Below are positions 1 to 11,283 of a stretch of 64,000 nucleotides of DNA, in pieces. Made by a program: the position numbers and the translations under genes. The first letter of the stretch is position 1. Each line of letters opens with the position of its first letter. Source of the DNA: Burkholderiaceae bacterium (GTDB lineage Bacteria > Pseudomonadota > Gammaproteobacteria > Burkholderiales > Burkholderiaceae_A); contig SGYQ01000001.1 of assembly GCA_004214155.1 (NCBI GenBank), positions 124,001 to 188,000 on the forward strand, read 5' to 3'. Under the pieces are notes generated by a model. It ran no database searches. It saw only the letters and a program-made list of their open reading frames with translations, and was not told the origin of the DNA.

Positions 1-738
1 GGCGTAATAGTTAGGCAGGAGGATAACAAAGTTCTTGCGTACGATAAGGTGGGGGGTAAACTACTTTGGAGTATTTCTAAGAGAAGCATGCCGTTAATTT
101 TACATGCACAGTCGGACATGAGGTTTGTAGGGGATGAGAGCAAAGGATTAACAACAATCAAAAAAGATCTTGCTGTCAATTTAGCTGGAGGTGAGCTCAT
201 TTTGCTGAATTCGAAGACTGGTTCAGTTTTGTGGGAAAAAAGATTAGCTTTCCCAAAAGGTCAAAATGAGGTTGAAAGGATTATTGATTTATTGGGCGCG
301 CCTTTTTTGGACAACCAGGAAATTTGTACTAGTGTGTACCAGACAAAATTAGTATGTGTAGACAAAGGAACGGGTAATGTTGAATGGGAAAATCCTGAAA
401 AAATATTATCCCCAGGATTTTTTAAATCTCCGCTTGTCGCATCCGTTGGATTGAAAGACGAAGTAAAGTTATTTAACAGAGAAGAAAACGTTGAGGTCTG
501 GAGAAACGAAGAACTACGTTATCGTGACTTATCGAAACCAATAATTTGGGATGATTCTGTTTGGATTATTGATTCGTTTGGTATTTTGCACGGACTCTCG
601 ATACTGGACGGGAATACGATAAGTAGGTACGATCTAAATCGGAAATCAGACATTGTCCATCTCACAGTGACTCGATCTGGTTTGTTGGTAACTGATGCGG
701 ATGGTTACACAATACTATTAAAAAAACGCGAGTACTAA
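1..738 (+). CDS. bamB: BamB, outer-membrane assembly lipoprotein (5'-truncated by window)
   Basis: The reading frame is open from base 1, so the start, the lipoprotein signal peptide and the first blades lie outside the window; about 245 C-terminal residues are visible. BamB is a beta-propeller subunit of the BAM complex, which inserts outer-membrane proteins. Repeated PQQ-like blade motifs are visible, of the form D-x-x-x-G-x-x-x-W (AYDKVGGKLLWSI, NSKTGSVLWEK, VDKGTGNVEWEN), ending with a weaker last blade. The stop TAA is followed directly by the der ATG with no spacer, the standard bamB-der arrangement of proteobacteria. The ORF track start at base 49 is an internal GTG, not the real start. 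Confidence 0.85.
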   Translation, partial: GVIVRQEDNKVLAYDKVGGKLLWSISKRSMPLILHAQSDMRFVGDESKGLTTIKKDLAVNLAGGELILLNSKTGSVLWEKRLAFPKGQNEVERIIDLLGAPFLDNQEICTSVYQTKLVCVDKGTGNVEWENPEKILSPGFFKSPLVASVGLKDEVKLFNREENVEVWRNEELRYRDLSKPIIWDDSVWIIDSFGILHGLSILDGNTISRYDLNRKSDIVHLTVTRSGLLVTDADGYTILLKKREY

Positions 739-2088
739 ATGTTGCCTGTAGTTCCAATTATAGGTCGACCGAATGTCGGGAAGTCAACTCTTTTTAATCG
801 ACTCACAAAATCGCGTGATGCTCTGGTTTACGACAAACCTGGGGTTACACGAGACCGGAAATATGGGAGGTGCACTTTAAACGGTGTGGATTTTTTTGCA
901 ATTGATACTGCTGGTATATTAGGTCAAATTTCAAGCGATTTAGAGAAAAAAATTGATTTGCAAATCCACCAAGCAATGTTTCAAGGAGACTGCGTGATTT
1001 TTTTGGTTGATGGTAGAGCCGGACTTTGTTCGTCAGACATCGAGATAGCTAGAGAGCTCCGGAAAATAGACAAACTGGTTTTAGTTGGCGTAAACAAATT
1101 AGAGGGGATGACTGATGCAGTTCATTTGGCCGAGTTTCATGAACTTGGATTTGAGCGGTTGGTTGCTATTTCTTCCTCCCATGGTGATGGTATTGGTGAG
1201 TTATTGAGAGAAATAAAAAAGGGTTTCCATCAAAAATTACCAACAAATAATTTGAACCAGGATGAACAGGGAGAAGGTGTTGATAGAATTTCTCTCGCAG
1301 TTGTTGGTAGGCCTAACGTTGGAAAATCAACTACCGTAAATAAATTGCTTGGAGAAGAAAGGGTGGTTACTTGTGATATGCCCGGCACCACTCGAGATAC
1401 GGTAAGAATTCCTTTTTCCTGGAACAGCCGGAGTTATACTTTGGTCGACACAGCGGGAATTAGAAAAAAAACAAAAATATCCGATTTATTAGAAAGGTTT
1501 GTGGTCATAAAGACTCTCGAAATTATCAAACAGTCTAACGTCGTAATCCTAGTTTTGGATGGGTCACAAGGCATTACCGATCAAGATCTACACATTGCCT
1601 CTTTAGTTCAGTCGTCCGGTTGTGCATTAGTTGTTGGTGTTAATAAGTGGGATAAAATTAACGTTAATGACAAGTTTTTATTTAAAATGAGCATTAACAG
1701 GAAACTAAGGTTTCTGCACTGGGCTAGAATACATTTTTTTTCTGCTATTAAGGGTTTTGGTATTAAAGAGTTAATGGTGTCTGTTCGAAATGCTTACAGT
1801 GCCGCTTTGACAGAAATTTCTACTAGCATGTTGAACTCTACTTTGCGTCAACTCACCTCAAGGCATCCTCCACCTTTTAAGAGCGGCTTTAGGCCAAAAT
1901 TGAGATATGCTCATCAGGGGGGAAGGAATCCGCCGGTTATCGTTATTCATGGTAGCGGTCTCAAGCATCTAAATAAAGATTATGTAAAATATCTTGAAAA
2001 TGGGTTTAGGCAAGAATGTAGAATGTTCGGAACACCATTGCGAATTACTTTGCGAAATTCAACGAATCCGTATTTAAAACCTAAATAA
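739..2088 (+). CDS. der: GTPase Der (EngA), ribosome assembly
   Basis: Der is a double-GTPase factor for 50S subunit maturation. Two G domains are visible in tandem: GRPNVGKS near residue 8 with DTAGI near 56, and a second GRPNVGKS near residue 190 with DTAGI near 237 and NKWDK near 302. The first domain has NKLEG where NKxD is usual; as I recall, betaproteobacterial Der proteins show this. A KH-like C-terminal domain follows (NPPVIVIHG near 396). At 449 residues it is a normal length. The start ATG abuts the bamB stop, so translation is probably coupled. hfq follows after 36 bp. Confidence 0.97.
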   Translation: MLPVVPIIGRPNVGKSTLFNRLTKSRDALVYDKPGVTRDRKYGRCTLNGVDFFAIDTAGILGQISSDLEKKIDLQIHQAMFQGDCVIFLVDGRAGLCSSDIEIARELRKIDKLVLVGVNKLEGMTDAVHLAEFHELGFERLVAISSSHGDGIGELLREIKKGFHQKLPTNNLNQDEQGEGVDRISLAVVGRPNVGKSTTVNKLLGEERVVTCDMPGTTRDTVRIPFSWNSRSYTLVDTAGIRKKTKISDLLERFVVIKTLEIIKQSNVVILVLDGSQGITDQDLHIASLVQSSGCALVVGVNKWDKINVNDKFLFKMSINRKLRFLHWARIHFFSAIKGFGIKELMVSVRNAYSAALTEISTSMLNSTLRQLTSRHPPPFKSGFRPKLRYAHQGGRNPPVIVIHGSGLKHLNKDYVKYLENGFRQECRMFGTPLRITLRNSTNPYLKPK

Positions 2089-2124
2089 GAGTCAAGTATG
2101 TGGGAATTTGTTTTACACTAAGGT

Positions 2125-2364
2125 ATGGAAAAGAAAGAAACAAAACAAGCGAAATTACACAGTCTCCAGGATCCTTTTCTCAATACCTTGCGAAAGGAAA
2201 AGGTTCAAGTTTCTGTTTTTTTGGTGAACGGGATAAAGTTGCAGGGTCAAGTAGAGTCCTTTGATCAATATGTGATCCTTCTCAAGAGCAGTGTTGTCCA
2301 ACTGGTCTACAAACATGCAGTTTCCACAATAGTTCCGGCAAAGCCCATTGTTATTGATGAATAA
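2125..2364 (+). CDS. hfq: RNA chaperone Hfq
   Basis: Hfq is a hexameric Sm-fold protein that pairs small RNAs with mRNAs. At 79 residues it carries the family core: LQDPFLN (Sm1 start, proximal face), [16 protein letters not shown], and the Sm2 motif [11 protein letters not shown]. The usual NT dipeptide before Q is replaced by SS. The N-terminus has a short lysine-rich extension ([10 protein letters not shown]). It lies between der and hflX, the conserved hfq-hflX pairing. The reverse-strand 80-codon ORF over it is a shadow. Confidence 0.97.
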   Translation: MEKKETKQAKLHSLQDPFLNTLRKEKVQVSVFLVNGIKLQGQVESFDQYVILLKSSVVQLVYKHAVSTIVPAKPIVIDE

Positions 2365-2471
2365 AAGTAAAAACCTAAAATTGTTTTCCTTCAACATAGG
2401 TTGGGCATCTGAGTAACGCCCCCTTACACGATCAAAACCTCATCATAGAGGGGTCAGAGGGAAGCAGTAGA

Positions 2472-3641
2472 GTGGGCCTGGTTAGTGTTCTGGAGATGAA
2501 TAATGACCGACCCACAGACAATCAGGAAATGATTTCCCTGGCTCATTCAGCGGGATGTCGCGTTGCATTTTTGTTTGAATCAAAAAAAAATAAAGTTCAT
2601 TCGTCTTTTTTTCTGTCGAAGGGGAAAGCAAGCGAACTCCAAATTCATTGTAAAAAAAGTTGTGTGGAATTGGTCATATTTTCTGAGCCTTTAAGTCCAA
2701 TACAGCAGAGAAACCTAACGTTATTTTTGAAGTGCAGAGTGATAGATAGAGTTGCTTTAATTTTGGATATTTTTGCGAACCGAGCGAGAACTAAAGAAGG
2801 GAAACTTCAGGTTGAGATGGCTCAATTAAAATATCTTTCCACTAGATTGGTTCGTGGTTGGTCTCACCTTGAGAGACAGAGGGGTGGAATCGGCCTTCGA
2901 GGGCCAGGGGAAACTCAGTTGGAAACCGATCGACGTTTGATTGCCAAGAGAGTCAGAAGGTTAAATGATCAATTAGTGCGATTTTCGGACCAGTGCAGAA
3001 ACAGAAGAAAATCAAGGAAAAAGAGGGGTGCTTATAATGTCTCACTTGTTGGGTACACCAATTCAGGGAAGTCAACATTGTTCAATGTGTTTACAAAAGC
3101 AGATGTGTATGCAGCAAATCAATTATTTGCAACGCTTGACACGACTACAAGAAGAGTTTTTCTAGAGGATCGAAATTATATCGTTCTTTCTGATACTGTA
3201 GGTTTTATAAAAGATTTACCGCACACATTAATCGAGTCATTTAAAGCAACTCTTTCAGAGGCAGTAAATGCCGATTTATTAATTCATGTTATCGATAGGA
3301 GCGACTGTTTATGGGAGCAGAAATTCCGAGATGTTATTGAGGTTTTGAAGGAGGTCGGTACTCAAAATATACCAATGATAAAAATGTTCAATAAAATTGA
3401 TCTAATTGGAGGCGAACCGGGTGTAAGGCGTGATCAATATGGTAGGATACAAGATGTCTATGCGAGTGCAGAAACAAAGGATGGTTTAGATCTATTAAAA
3501 AAAGCCATTGGAGAACAAAAAGATTTGCGAGAGAAATGTTATTATCCATCGGATAGCCCGGCTAATTGTGAGTCTCAAAGTGTAGAAGGGGATAATTATT
3601 TGGAGGAGAACTATTCTCCGAAACGGGAGTCATTATTTTAG
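2472..3641 (+). CDS. hflX: GTPase HflX
   Basis: HflX is a ribosome-splitting GTPase active under stress. The N-terminal HflX domain covers residues 1-185, with the signature RGPGETQLETDRR near 143. It is followed by a G domain with GYTNSGKST near 193, DTVGF near 241 and NKID near 307. The start is GTG at 2472; the frame is closed by a stop at 2445 and the family N-terminus (LVSV..) begins here. The 107 bp before it show no hairpin or gene. The family is often 370-430 residues, so 389 is normal. The tail after the G domain is short and acidic. Confidence 0.95.
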   Translation: MGLVSVLEMNNDRPTDNQEMISLAHSAGCRVAFLFESKKNKVHSSFFLSKGKASELQIHCKKSCVELVIFSEPLSPIQQRNLTLFLKCRVIDRVALILDIFANRARTKEGKLQVEMAQLKYLSTRLVRGWSHLERQRGGIGLRGPGETQLETDRRLIAKRVRRLNDQLVRFSDQCRNRRKSRKKRGAYNVSLVGYTNSGKSTLFNVFTKADVYAANQLFATLDTTTRRVFLEDRNYIVLSDTVGFIKDLPHTLIESFKATLSEAVNADLLIHVIDRSDCLWEQKFRDVIEVLKEVGTQNIPMIKMFNKIDLIGGEPGVRRDQYGRIQDVYASAETKDGLDLLKKAIGEQKDLREKCYYPSDSPANCESQSVEGDNYLEENYSPKRESLF

Positions 3642-3688
3642 TTATGGCGTATCTAGTACTGAAAAATATTTTATGAACTTGGAGATTT

Positions 3689-5014
3689 ATGGGAATTGAA
3701 GACCCTAAGTGGGGAAAGGCATCTGATGATCGTACTGAGGAAAAAGACGATAGTGTGAACGGCGGGAGCAAGCCCCCTCCTCGGAGACCTTCTCGTGGTG
3801 GAGGCGATGAACCCCCCGACCTTGAGGAAGTCTGGCGCGATTTTAATAAAAAGCTTGGTTCGTTGTTTGGGGGTGCGAAAAAGCCTAGGGGCAATGGAAA
3901 CTGGAATCCTAACAGGGGAGGGCCTTCAGGTGGAATACCACCAATTAACTTTGATAAAAGATTTGTAGTCGGGGGAATAGTTGGTTTTGTTTTTCTCTGG
4001 TTAGCTTCGGGCTTCTACATTGTTGAAGAGGGAAATACTGCGTTAGTTTTACGTTTTGGAGAATATAAATATTCTGCCAATGCTGGCTTTAATTGGAGAG
4101 TCCCTTATCCAGTGGATTCTCATGAGATTGTAAATTTTGCACAATTGAGGCAAACCACAGTTGGTGTGAGAAGTAATCAGGCTCAAACTGCTGGTAGAGA
4201 TTCTCTCATGTTGACAAGTGATGAAAATATCGTTGACGTACAATTTGCCGTGCAATATAGAGTCGGAGATCCTGAGGCCTATGTGTTTAACAATGTGAGG
4301 CCTGATGATATTGTTCGACAAGGGGCTGAAACGGCCATGAGAGAGGTTGTCGGTCGAAGTATTGCCGACCAGGTCCTTTACGAAAACAAAGAGGCTATAA
4401 GCAGAGAGGCACTGAATATCACTCAAAAAATAGCCGATCGGTACGAATCTGGAATTACTGTTGTGAATCTCACTATCCAAAATGTTCAGCCACCAGAGGA
4501 GGTTCAAGCTGCCTTTAGTGATGCGATAAAAGCGGCCCAGGATGCAGAAAAAACAAAAAACGAAGGTCAGGCTTATGCCAATGATGTTATTCCTAGAGCG
4601 AGGGGCGCAGCTTTTCGCCTGGTTGAAGAGGCTTCGGGCTATCAGGAAAGGGTAATCGCCACTGCGGAGGGAGACAGTGATAGATTTAAGAAATTGGTTA
4701 AGGAATATAAAAGCGCCCCAAGAGTCACAAGAGAGAGACTGTATCTCGAGTCTATGCAAGAAGTTCTCTCAAACGTCAGTAAAGTAATGGTTGAGAATAA
4801 ATCTGGTAGCAATTTGTTGTATCTTCCACTGGATAAGTTAATGAGGGAGCGAGGTGCTGGCGGCGAAAGAAGCATGAATATGAATAATTCAAACCAACAG
4901 ACCAGTCAGGGAACAATTAATTCGTCGGGTCAGAATATTGGTTCTACTGTGCGAAATATTGTTGGTGAAAGTAGGGCTGGAGCTCTTAATAACTTAAGAG
5001 ACCGGGTTAGATAG
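3689..5014 (+). CDS. hflK: HflK, modulator subunit of FtsH protease
   Basis: HflK is an inner-membrane SPFH/prohibitin-family protein that with HflC cages FtsH. Residues 1-90 form a glycine/proline/arginine-rich cytoplasmic segment typical of HflK. One membrane helix follows near 91-113 (GGIVGFVFLWLASGF), then the periplasmic SPFH domain and a coiled stretch rich in Ala/Glu/Lys. The last 60 residues are Asn/Gln/Ser-rich. The start ATG has GGAG seven bases upstream. hflC follows after 19 bp. Long reverse-strand ORFs here (236 and 77 codons) are shadows. Confidence 0.97.
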   Translation: MGIEDPKWGKASDDRTEEKDDSVNGGSKPPPRRPSRGGGDEPPDLEEVWRDFNKKLGSLFGGAKKPRGNGNWNPNRGGPSGGIPPINFDKRFVVGGIVGFVFLWLASGFYIVEEGNTALVLRFGEYKYSANAGFNWRVPYPVDSHEIVNFAQLRQTTVGVRSNQAQTAGRDSLMLTSDENIVDVQFAVQYRVGDPEAYVFNNVRPDDIVRQGAETAMREVVGRSIADQVLYENKEAISREALNITQKIADRYESGITVVNLTIQNVQPPEEVQAAFSDAIKAAQDAEKTKNEGQAYANDVIPRARGAAFRLVEEASGYQERVIATAEGDSDRFKKLVKEYKSAPRVTRERLYLESMQEVLSNVSKVMVENKSGSNLLYLPLDKLMRERGAGGERSMNMNNSNQQTSQGTINSSGQNIGSTVRNIVGESRAGALNNLRDRVR

Positions 5015-5033
5015 GTGAGGTGATTCCCAGATT

Positions 5034-5909
5034 ATGAACAAAATTATTACTATTGCAATTTTTTTACTAGGAACGGTCTGGCTGATCTCATCCTGCTTAT
5101 TTGTTGTTGATCAGAGGCAATTTGCGCTGGTATTCGCGCTTGGGGAAATTAAAAAAGTTGTTACTGAGCCGGGGCTATATTTTAAATTGCCTCAACCATT
5201 ACAAAATATTATTTATCTTGAAAAAAGAACTCTAACGATTGATACTCCCGATGCTGATCGTTTTATAACCAAAGAGAAGCAAAATGTTGTTGTGGATACG
5301 TACGTAAAATGGCGTATCGATGATGCGAAGCTTTTCTACACTAGTGTGGGGGGAAGAGTCGCAAGCGCAAATGATAGAATTTCCCGAGCATTGCGTGACG
5401 GTCTAAATAATGAGATAGCTACTAGGACAGTCAACGATGTTATTTCTGGCGAGCGTGAGGAGGTAATGGAAAGCGTAACCCGAAGGGTTGCAGAGGACGC
5501 TACCCAAATTGGTGTAAGAATTGTAGACGTGAGGCTTAGAAAAGTTGAGTTTGCCGATGAAATTCGTGACTCTGTTTTCAGGAGGATGGAATCTGAACGG
5601 AAGGCAATAGCGAGTGAGAGGAGATCAGAAGGAGCGGCTGAGGCTGAGAAAATCAGAGCAAACGCTGACCGACAGAGAGTCGGGCTTCTTGCGCAAGCAT
5701 ACAAGGAGGCTCAAGATATAAAGGGAATAGGTGACGCTAAAGCAGCATCGGCATATGCAGATGCGTTTGGAGAGGACCCTGAGTTTGCTGAGTTCTACAG
5801 GAGTCTTAAAGCATACAGAGAAAGTTTTAAAAGTGGCTCAGATTTAATTATTACCGACCCAAATTCTGATTTTTTCCAATTTTTCAAGTCCAACAAAGGT
5901 GGAAATTAG
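5034..5909 (+). CDS. hflC: HflC, modulator subunit of FtsH protease
   Basis: This is the partner of HflK in the FtsH-regulating inner-membrane complex. An uncleaved N-terminal signal anchor (IAIFLLGTVWLISSCLFVV) at residues 5-23 is followed by the SPFH domain (VVDQRQFALVFALGEI) and a long charged helix rich in Ala/Glu/Arg (about 180-245). The 291-residue length matches the family. The hflK-hflC-hisZ-purA order is conserved in Burkholderiales. Confidence 0.97.
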   Translation: MNKIITIAIFLLGTVWLISSCLFVVDQRQFALVFALGEIKKVVTEPGLYFKLPQPLQNIIYLEKRTLTIDTPDADRFITKEKQNVVVDTYVKWRIDDAKLFYTSVGGRVASANDRISRALRDGLNNEIATRTVNDVISGEREEVMESVTRRVAEDATQIGVRIVDVRLRKVEFADEIRDSVFRRMESERKAIASERRSEGAAEAEKIRANADRQRVGLLAQAYKEAQDIKGIGDAKAASAYADAFGEDPEFAEFYRSLKAYRESFKSGSDLIITDPNSDFFQFFKSNKGGN

Positions 5910-5931
5910 GAATCTAAAGGAAGGTTCTTGA

Positions 5932-8280
<2,349 letters not shown>

Positions 8281-8321
8281 TACACTTGTACAAAAAGGAA
8301 GCTTTAGATTTTTTTTAAATG

Positions 8322-8405
8322 TGCCCAGAAGAGGACTCGAACCTCCATGGTGTTTCCACCACTAGGACCTGAACCTAGCGCGTCTACCAGTTTCGCCATC
8401 TGGGC
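8322..8405 (-). tRNA. tRNA-Leu (CAG)
   Basis: Read on the reverse strand, the 5' acceptor GCCCAGA pairs with the 3' TCTGGGC. The D arm (GGCGAAACTGGTAGACGC), the long variable arm (TGGTGGAAACACCA) and the T loop (GGTTCGAGTCC) are in class II order. The anticodon stem CTAGG/CCTAG encloses TTCAGGT, giving anticodon CAG. The discriminator is A and the genomic sequence continues CAT, so CCA is not encoded, unlike the three tRNAs at 39 kb. It is flanked by purA (convergent) and rnr (divergent). Confidence 0.96.
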
Positions 8406-8419
8406 GGTTTTGAGTTAAC

Positions 8420-8448
8420 ACAATAGATTGGAAAGCGCACTTTGTCAA
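8420..8448 (-). promoter_or_regulatory. sigma70-type promoter of tRNA-Leu
   Basis: On the reverse strand, TTGACA (8443-8448) and TATTGT (8420-8425) are separated by exactly 17 bp, and the -10 lies 14 bp upstream of the tRNA 5' end. The -35 element overlaps the TTG start codon of rnr on the other strand (TTGTCAAA read forward). The match to the -35 consensus is perfect, and to the -10 it is 4 of 6. Confidence 0.7.
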
Positions 8449-10463
8449 AAGATAAAACTAGGGAAATCAGTGGGGTCGTTATTGGCCATAGTGACGGTTA
8501 CGGATTTTTGCGTCCTGACATTGGAAAAGAGGATTTTTATCTTTCTCCAACTGAAATGCTAAAAGTGATGCACGGAGACCAGGTTGTTGTAAAAATCTAT
8601 CCTAGAAGAGAAAAGCAACGGAGTGATGCAGTCATTGTGGAAGTAGCAAAGAGGGCTCAACGGGAACTTGTTGGGAGGTTAGTTTTTGAGAACGGGTTGT
8701 ATTTAGTAGTACCAGAGGAAAAGAGAATCAATCACGACATCGTGGTTTCAAAGAACAATTTGCAAACTGCAAAAATAGGTCAGATTGTTGTTGTCACTCT
8801 TATAGACCAACCTACCAAGGTAACTCCACCGATTGGAAAAATTATCGAAGTAGTTGGTGACAGCGATAAGCTAGGTATTGAAAACGAAATCGCTGTGAGA
8901 AAATTTAAAATCCCACATCATTTTCCGGATGAGATTTTACGAATGACAGAAGCAGACGTGAGTAAATTCTATGCTGCAAAAGATAACAAGAAACGGATTG
9001 ACTTGACCGAGATTGATTTTTTCACTGTTGATGGTTCAGATGCCAAAGATTATGATGACGCAATTTATGTAGAAGGGTATAAAAAAGGTGGTTGGAGAGC
9101 CTTAGTAGCAATCGCTGATGTTAGTAGTTACGTACATTCCGGCGACCCAATTGATCAGGAAGCATTTTCACGCGGCACATCTGTTTATTTTCCGCGATCG
9201 GTTATTCCAATGTTACCCGAATTTCTCTCAAATAATTTGTGCTCTCTGATACCAGACATGGACAGAATGGTATTAGTTTGCGATATGGTTGTGAGTGTGG
9301 ATGGGGTTATTTTAGCTTACCAGTTTTATGAGGCAACTATTCGGTCACGAGCTCGTTTTACATATGAAGATTTTTGGGAAATCATTAAAGATGACGATAT
9401 AGATAAGTTTAAAAATTTTGGGAATAAATCCTTAATAGTAGCTATGTTTTCCGCTAATAATTTATTTAAAGCATTGCACAGCAATCGGAAGAAAAGAGGA
9501 GCGCTTGATTTTGAAACTGTTGAAACATCAATTCAACTTAATGAGAAAGGTAAAATTCAAAGGATAATTCCAGTGACACGTACCAATGCTCATAAAATAA
9601 TAGAGGAATGCATGATTGCGGCCAATATTTGCGCTGCTCATTTTATTTCTGATAGTGAAAAAAAATGCCTATACAGAATTCATGACGATCCTGATGAAGA
9701 AAAGCTTGAAAATTTAAAAGAGTATCTTAAATTACAAGGTATTTCCTTCGCAGTCTCAGGGCCTCCATCACCGGAAGCGTATAGCGCCCTCTTGGATCAA
9801 ATAAAGTCCCGTTCAGACTCTGAAGTTTTACAAAATCTAATATTGAGGAGTATGAAACAAGCCTGCTATTCTCCAAAGAATACAGGACATTTCGCGTTAG
9901 CCTTAAAAAAATATACACACTTTACTTCTCCCATACGAAGATATCCTGACCTTTTGGTTCATCGAGTTATAAAGGAAGTTTTGTATAAAAAAAGTTTTGA
10001 CCTGCATGCTAATTTTGAAACGAGAGATAAGAGTATAGATGTATGGGAAGTGCTAGGAGAACAAGCCTCACTCGCTGAGAGGAGAGCGGAGGAGGCCACG
10101 CGTGACGTGATCTCATTGTTAAAATGTCAATTTATGCAGGAACGCATAGGAGAACAGATGCGCGGAATCATTACAAATGTAGTTCCTTTTGGTTTGTTTG
10201 TTACCCTGGATAATCTTTTTGTAGAGGGGTTAATTCACGTTTCTGAACTTGGTCAGGAGTTCTTTCAATACATTGCTAATTCACATGAACTGAGAGGAGA
10301 AAGAACAGGAAAACGATTTAAATTGTACGACCGCGTGCTAATACAATTGATGCGAGTGGATGTTCCTAACAGGAAGATACAATTTGCTCTTCTTCATCAA
10401 AGGGATCGAAGGGCGGCCAAAAGTGTTACCCTGAAAAGGAAGAAAAGATCCGTCAAGGATTAG
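8442..10463 (+). CDS. rnr: ribonuclease R
   Basis: RNase R is a processive 3'-5' exoribonuclease that degrades structured RNA. An OB/cold-shock domain begins at once (SGVVIGHSDGYGFLRPD). The RNB catalytic domain has the metal-binding motif DGSDAKDYDDA near 199-209, and the C-terminal S1 domain (GIITNVVPFGLFVTLDN) starts near 570, followed by a basic tail. At 673 residues it lacks the N-terminal helix-turn-helix of longer RNase R proteins; the tRNA-Leu gene leaves no room for it upstream. The start is TTG with a weak GGAAAG ribosome site. rlmB follows after 36 bp, the usual rnr-rlmB pair. Confidence 0.95.
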   Translation: MSKDKTREISGVVIGHSDGYGFLRPDIGKEDFYLSPTEMLKVMHGDQVVVKIYPRREKQRSDAVIVEVAKRAQRELVGRLVFENGLYLVVPEEKRINHDIVVSKNNLQTAKIGQIVVVTLIDQPTKVTPPIGKIIEVVGDSDKLGIENEIAVRKFKIPHHFPDEILRMTEADVSKFYAAKDNKKRIDLTEIDFFTVDGSDAKDYDDAIYVEGYKKGGWRALVAIADVSSYVHSGDPIDQEAFSRGTSVYFPRSVIPMLPEFLSNNLCSLIPDMDRMVLVCDMVVSVDGVILAYQFYEATIRSRARFTYEDFWEIIKDDDIDKFKNFGNKSLIVAMFSANNLFKALHSNRKKRGALDFETVETSIQLNEKGKIQRIIPVTRTNAHKIIEECMIAANICAAHFISDSEKKCLYRIHDDPDEEKLENLKEYLKLQGISFAVSGPPSPEAYSALLDQIKSRSDSEVLQNLILRSMKQACYSPKNTGHFALALKKYTHFTSPIRRYPDLLVHRVIKEVLYKKSFDLHANFETRDKSIDVWEVLGEQASLAERRAEEATRDVISLLKCQFMQERIGEQMRGIITNVVPFGLFVTLDNLFVEGLIHVSELGQEFFQYIANSHELRGERTGKRFKLYDRVLIQLMRVDVPNRKIQFALLHQRDRRAAKSVTLKRKKRSVKD

Positions 10464-10499
10464 TAGCTTATATTATGTAACCATAGCGTAACTAACTTT

Positions 10500-11276
10500 T
10501 TGTTTAAACTAAGATACTCTGGAAAACAAATGATTTTAGCCGGTTATCATGCGATCATAACAAGATTCAAAATTGCTCCAAAATCTATTTCTAAACTTTT
10601 CATTGTTGACAGAAGGAATGATCTTAAAGCAAAAAACCTTTTTCAGATTGCAAAAAAAAATAATGTGCAGGTAGTCAGAGTATCTTCATTAGAGCTGGCT
10701 AGACTAACAAAGAATAAAAAAAATAATATTTGCGCAGCATTTGTTGAGCAGCTTACGAAACCTACTTGTTTGGAAGAGCTCTTTATTTTTTTTAAGACAC
10801 AAGGAAGCAGTAATCCCCCAATAATTTTTTTGGATGGGGTCACTGACCCGCGAAACTTAGGTGCTATATTTAGAAATGTTGATGCAACAGGATTTGGGAA
10901 TATTGTTGTTCCTATGGATAATTCGGCGCCAATATCTGATCTTGTAATCAATACAGCTTGTGGGGCTGTTGATACGGTGAACTATATCCCCGTTAAGAAT
11001 ATTGCGAGGGCACTTGAGTTTGTGCAAGACAAAGGGTATCTCGTTTACGGACTTGACGGAGAAGCAGGAAAGAGCATTTTCTCGACAAATTTTTCACTGC
11101 CCTTGGCCCTAGTTTTTGGTGATGAGGGAAAAGGGTTGCGGAAATTGACAAAAGAGTACTGTGATGAATTGGTAAGTATTCCGATGTTGGGAAAGTTAGA
11201 AAGCTTAAATGTGTCAGTTGCTTGCGGAGTAACATTATTTGAGGTTCTTAGGCAATTACATGGAAGCAATAAATGA
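10500..11276 (+). CDS. rlmB: 23S rRNA (guanosine-2'-O-)-methyltransferase RlmB
   Basis: This SpoU-family SPOUT methyltransferase modifies Gm2251 of 23S rRNA (E. coli numbering). A small N-terminal RNA-binding domain (residues 10-90, AGYHAIITRFK) precedes the SpoU domain. Its three knot motifs are visible: DGVTDPRNLGAIFRN near 117, GDEGKGLR near 205 and SLNVSVACGVTLFE near 240. The start is ambiguous: TTG at 10500 or ATG at 10530. The gene ends close to the convergent lytic transglycosylase. Confidence 0.93.
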   Translation: MFKLRYSGKQMILAGYHAIITRFKIAPKSISKLFIVDRRNDLKAKNLFQIAKKNNVQVVRVSSLELARLTKNKKNNICAAFVEQLTKPTCLEELFIFFKTQGSSNPPIIFLDGVTDPRNLGAIFRNVDATGFGNIVVPMDNSAPISDLVINTACGAVDTVNYIPVKNIARALEFVQDKGYLVYGLDGEAGKSIFSTNFSLPLALVFGDEGKGLRKLTKEYCDELVSIPMLGKLESLNVSVACGVTLFEVLRQLHGSNK

Positions 11277-11283
11277 TAAGTAT

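Noticed and set aside
1080-1110. NKLEG instead of NKxD in the first G domain of Der
   Set aside because: As far as I recall this is usual in betaproteobacterial Der, so not a defect.
2365-2471. Small RNA or short gene between hfq and hflX
   Set aside because: No ORF with a ribosome site, no clear hairpin and no promoter; treated as spacer.
4049-4759. 236-codon reverse ORF within hflK
   Set aside because: It lies wholly inside a well-supported hflK; no ribosome site or family resemblance.
8283-8293. TTGTACAA shared with the centre of the ftsH-folP palindrome
   Set aside because: A nine-base match is expected by chance in 64 kb of this composition.
8281-8321. Possible terminator between purA and tRNA-Leu (AAGCTT followed by a T run)
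   Set aside because: The stem is only about four pairs; too weak to call.
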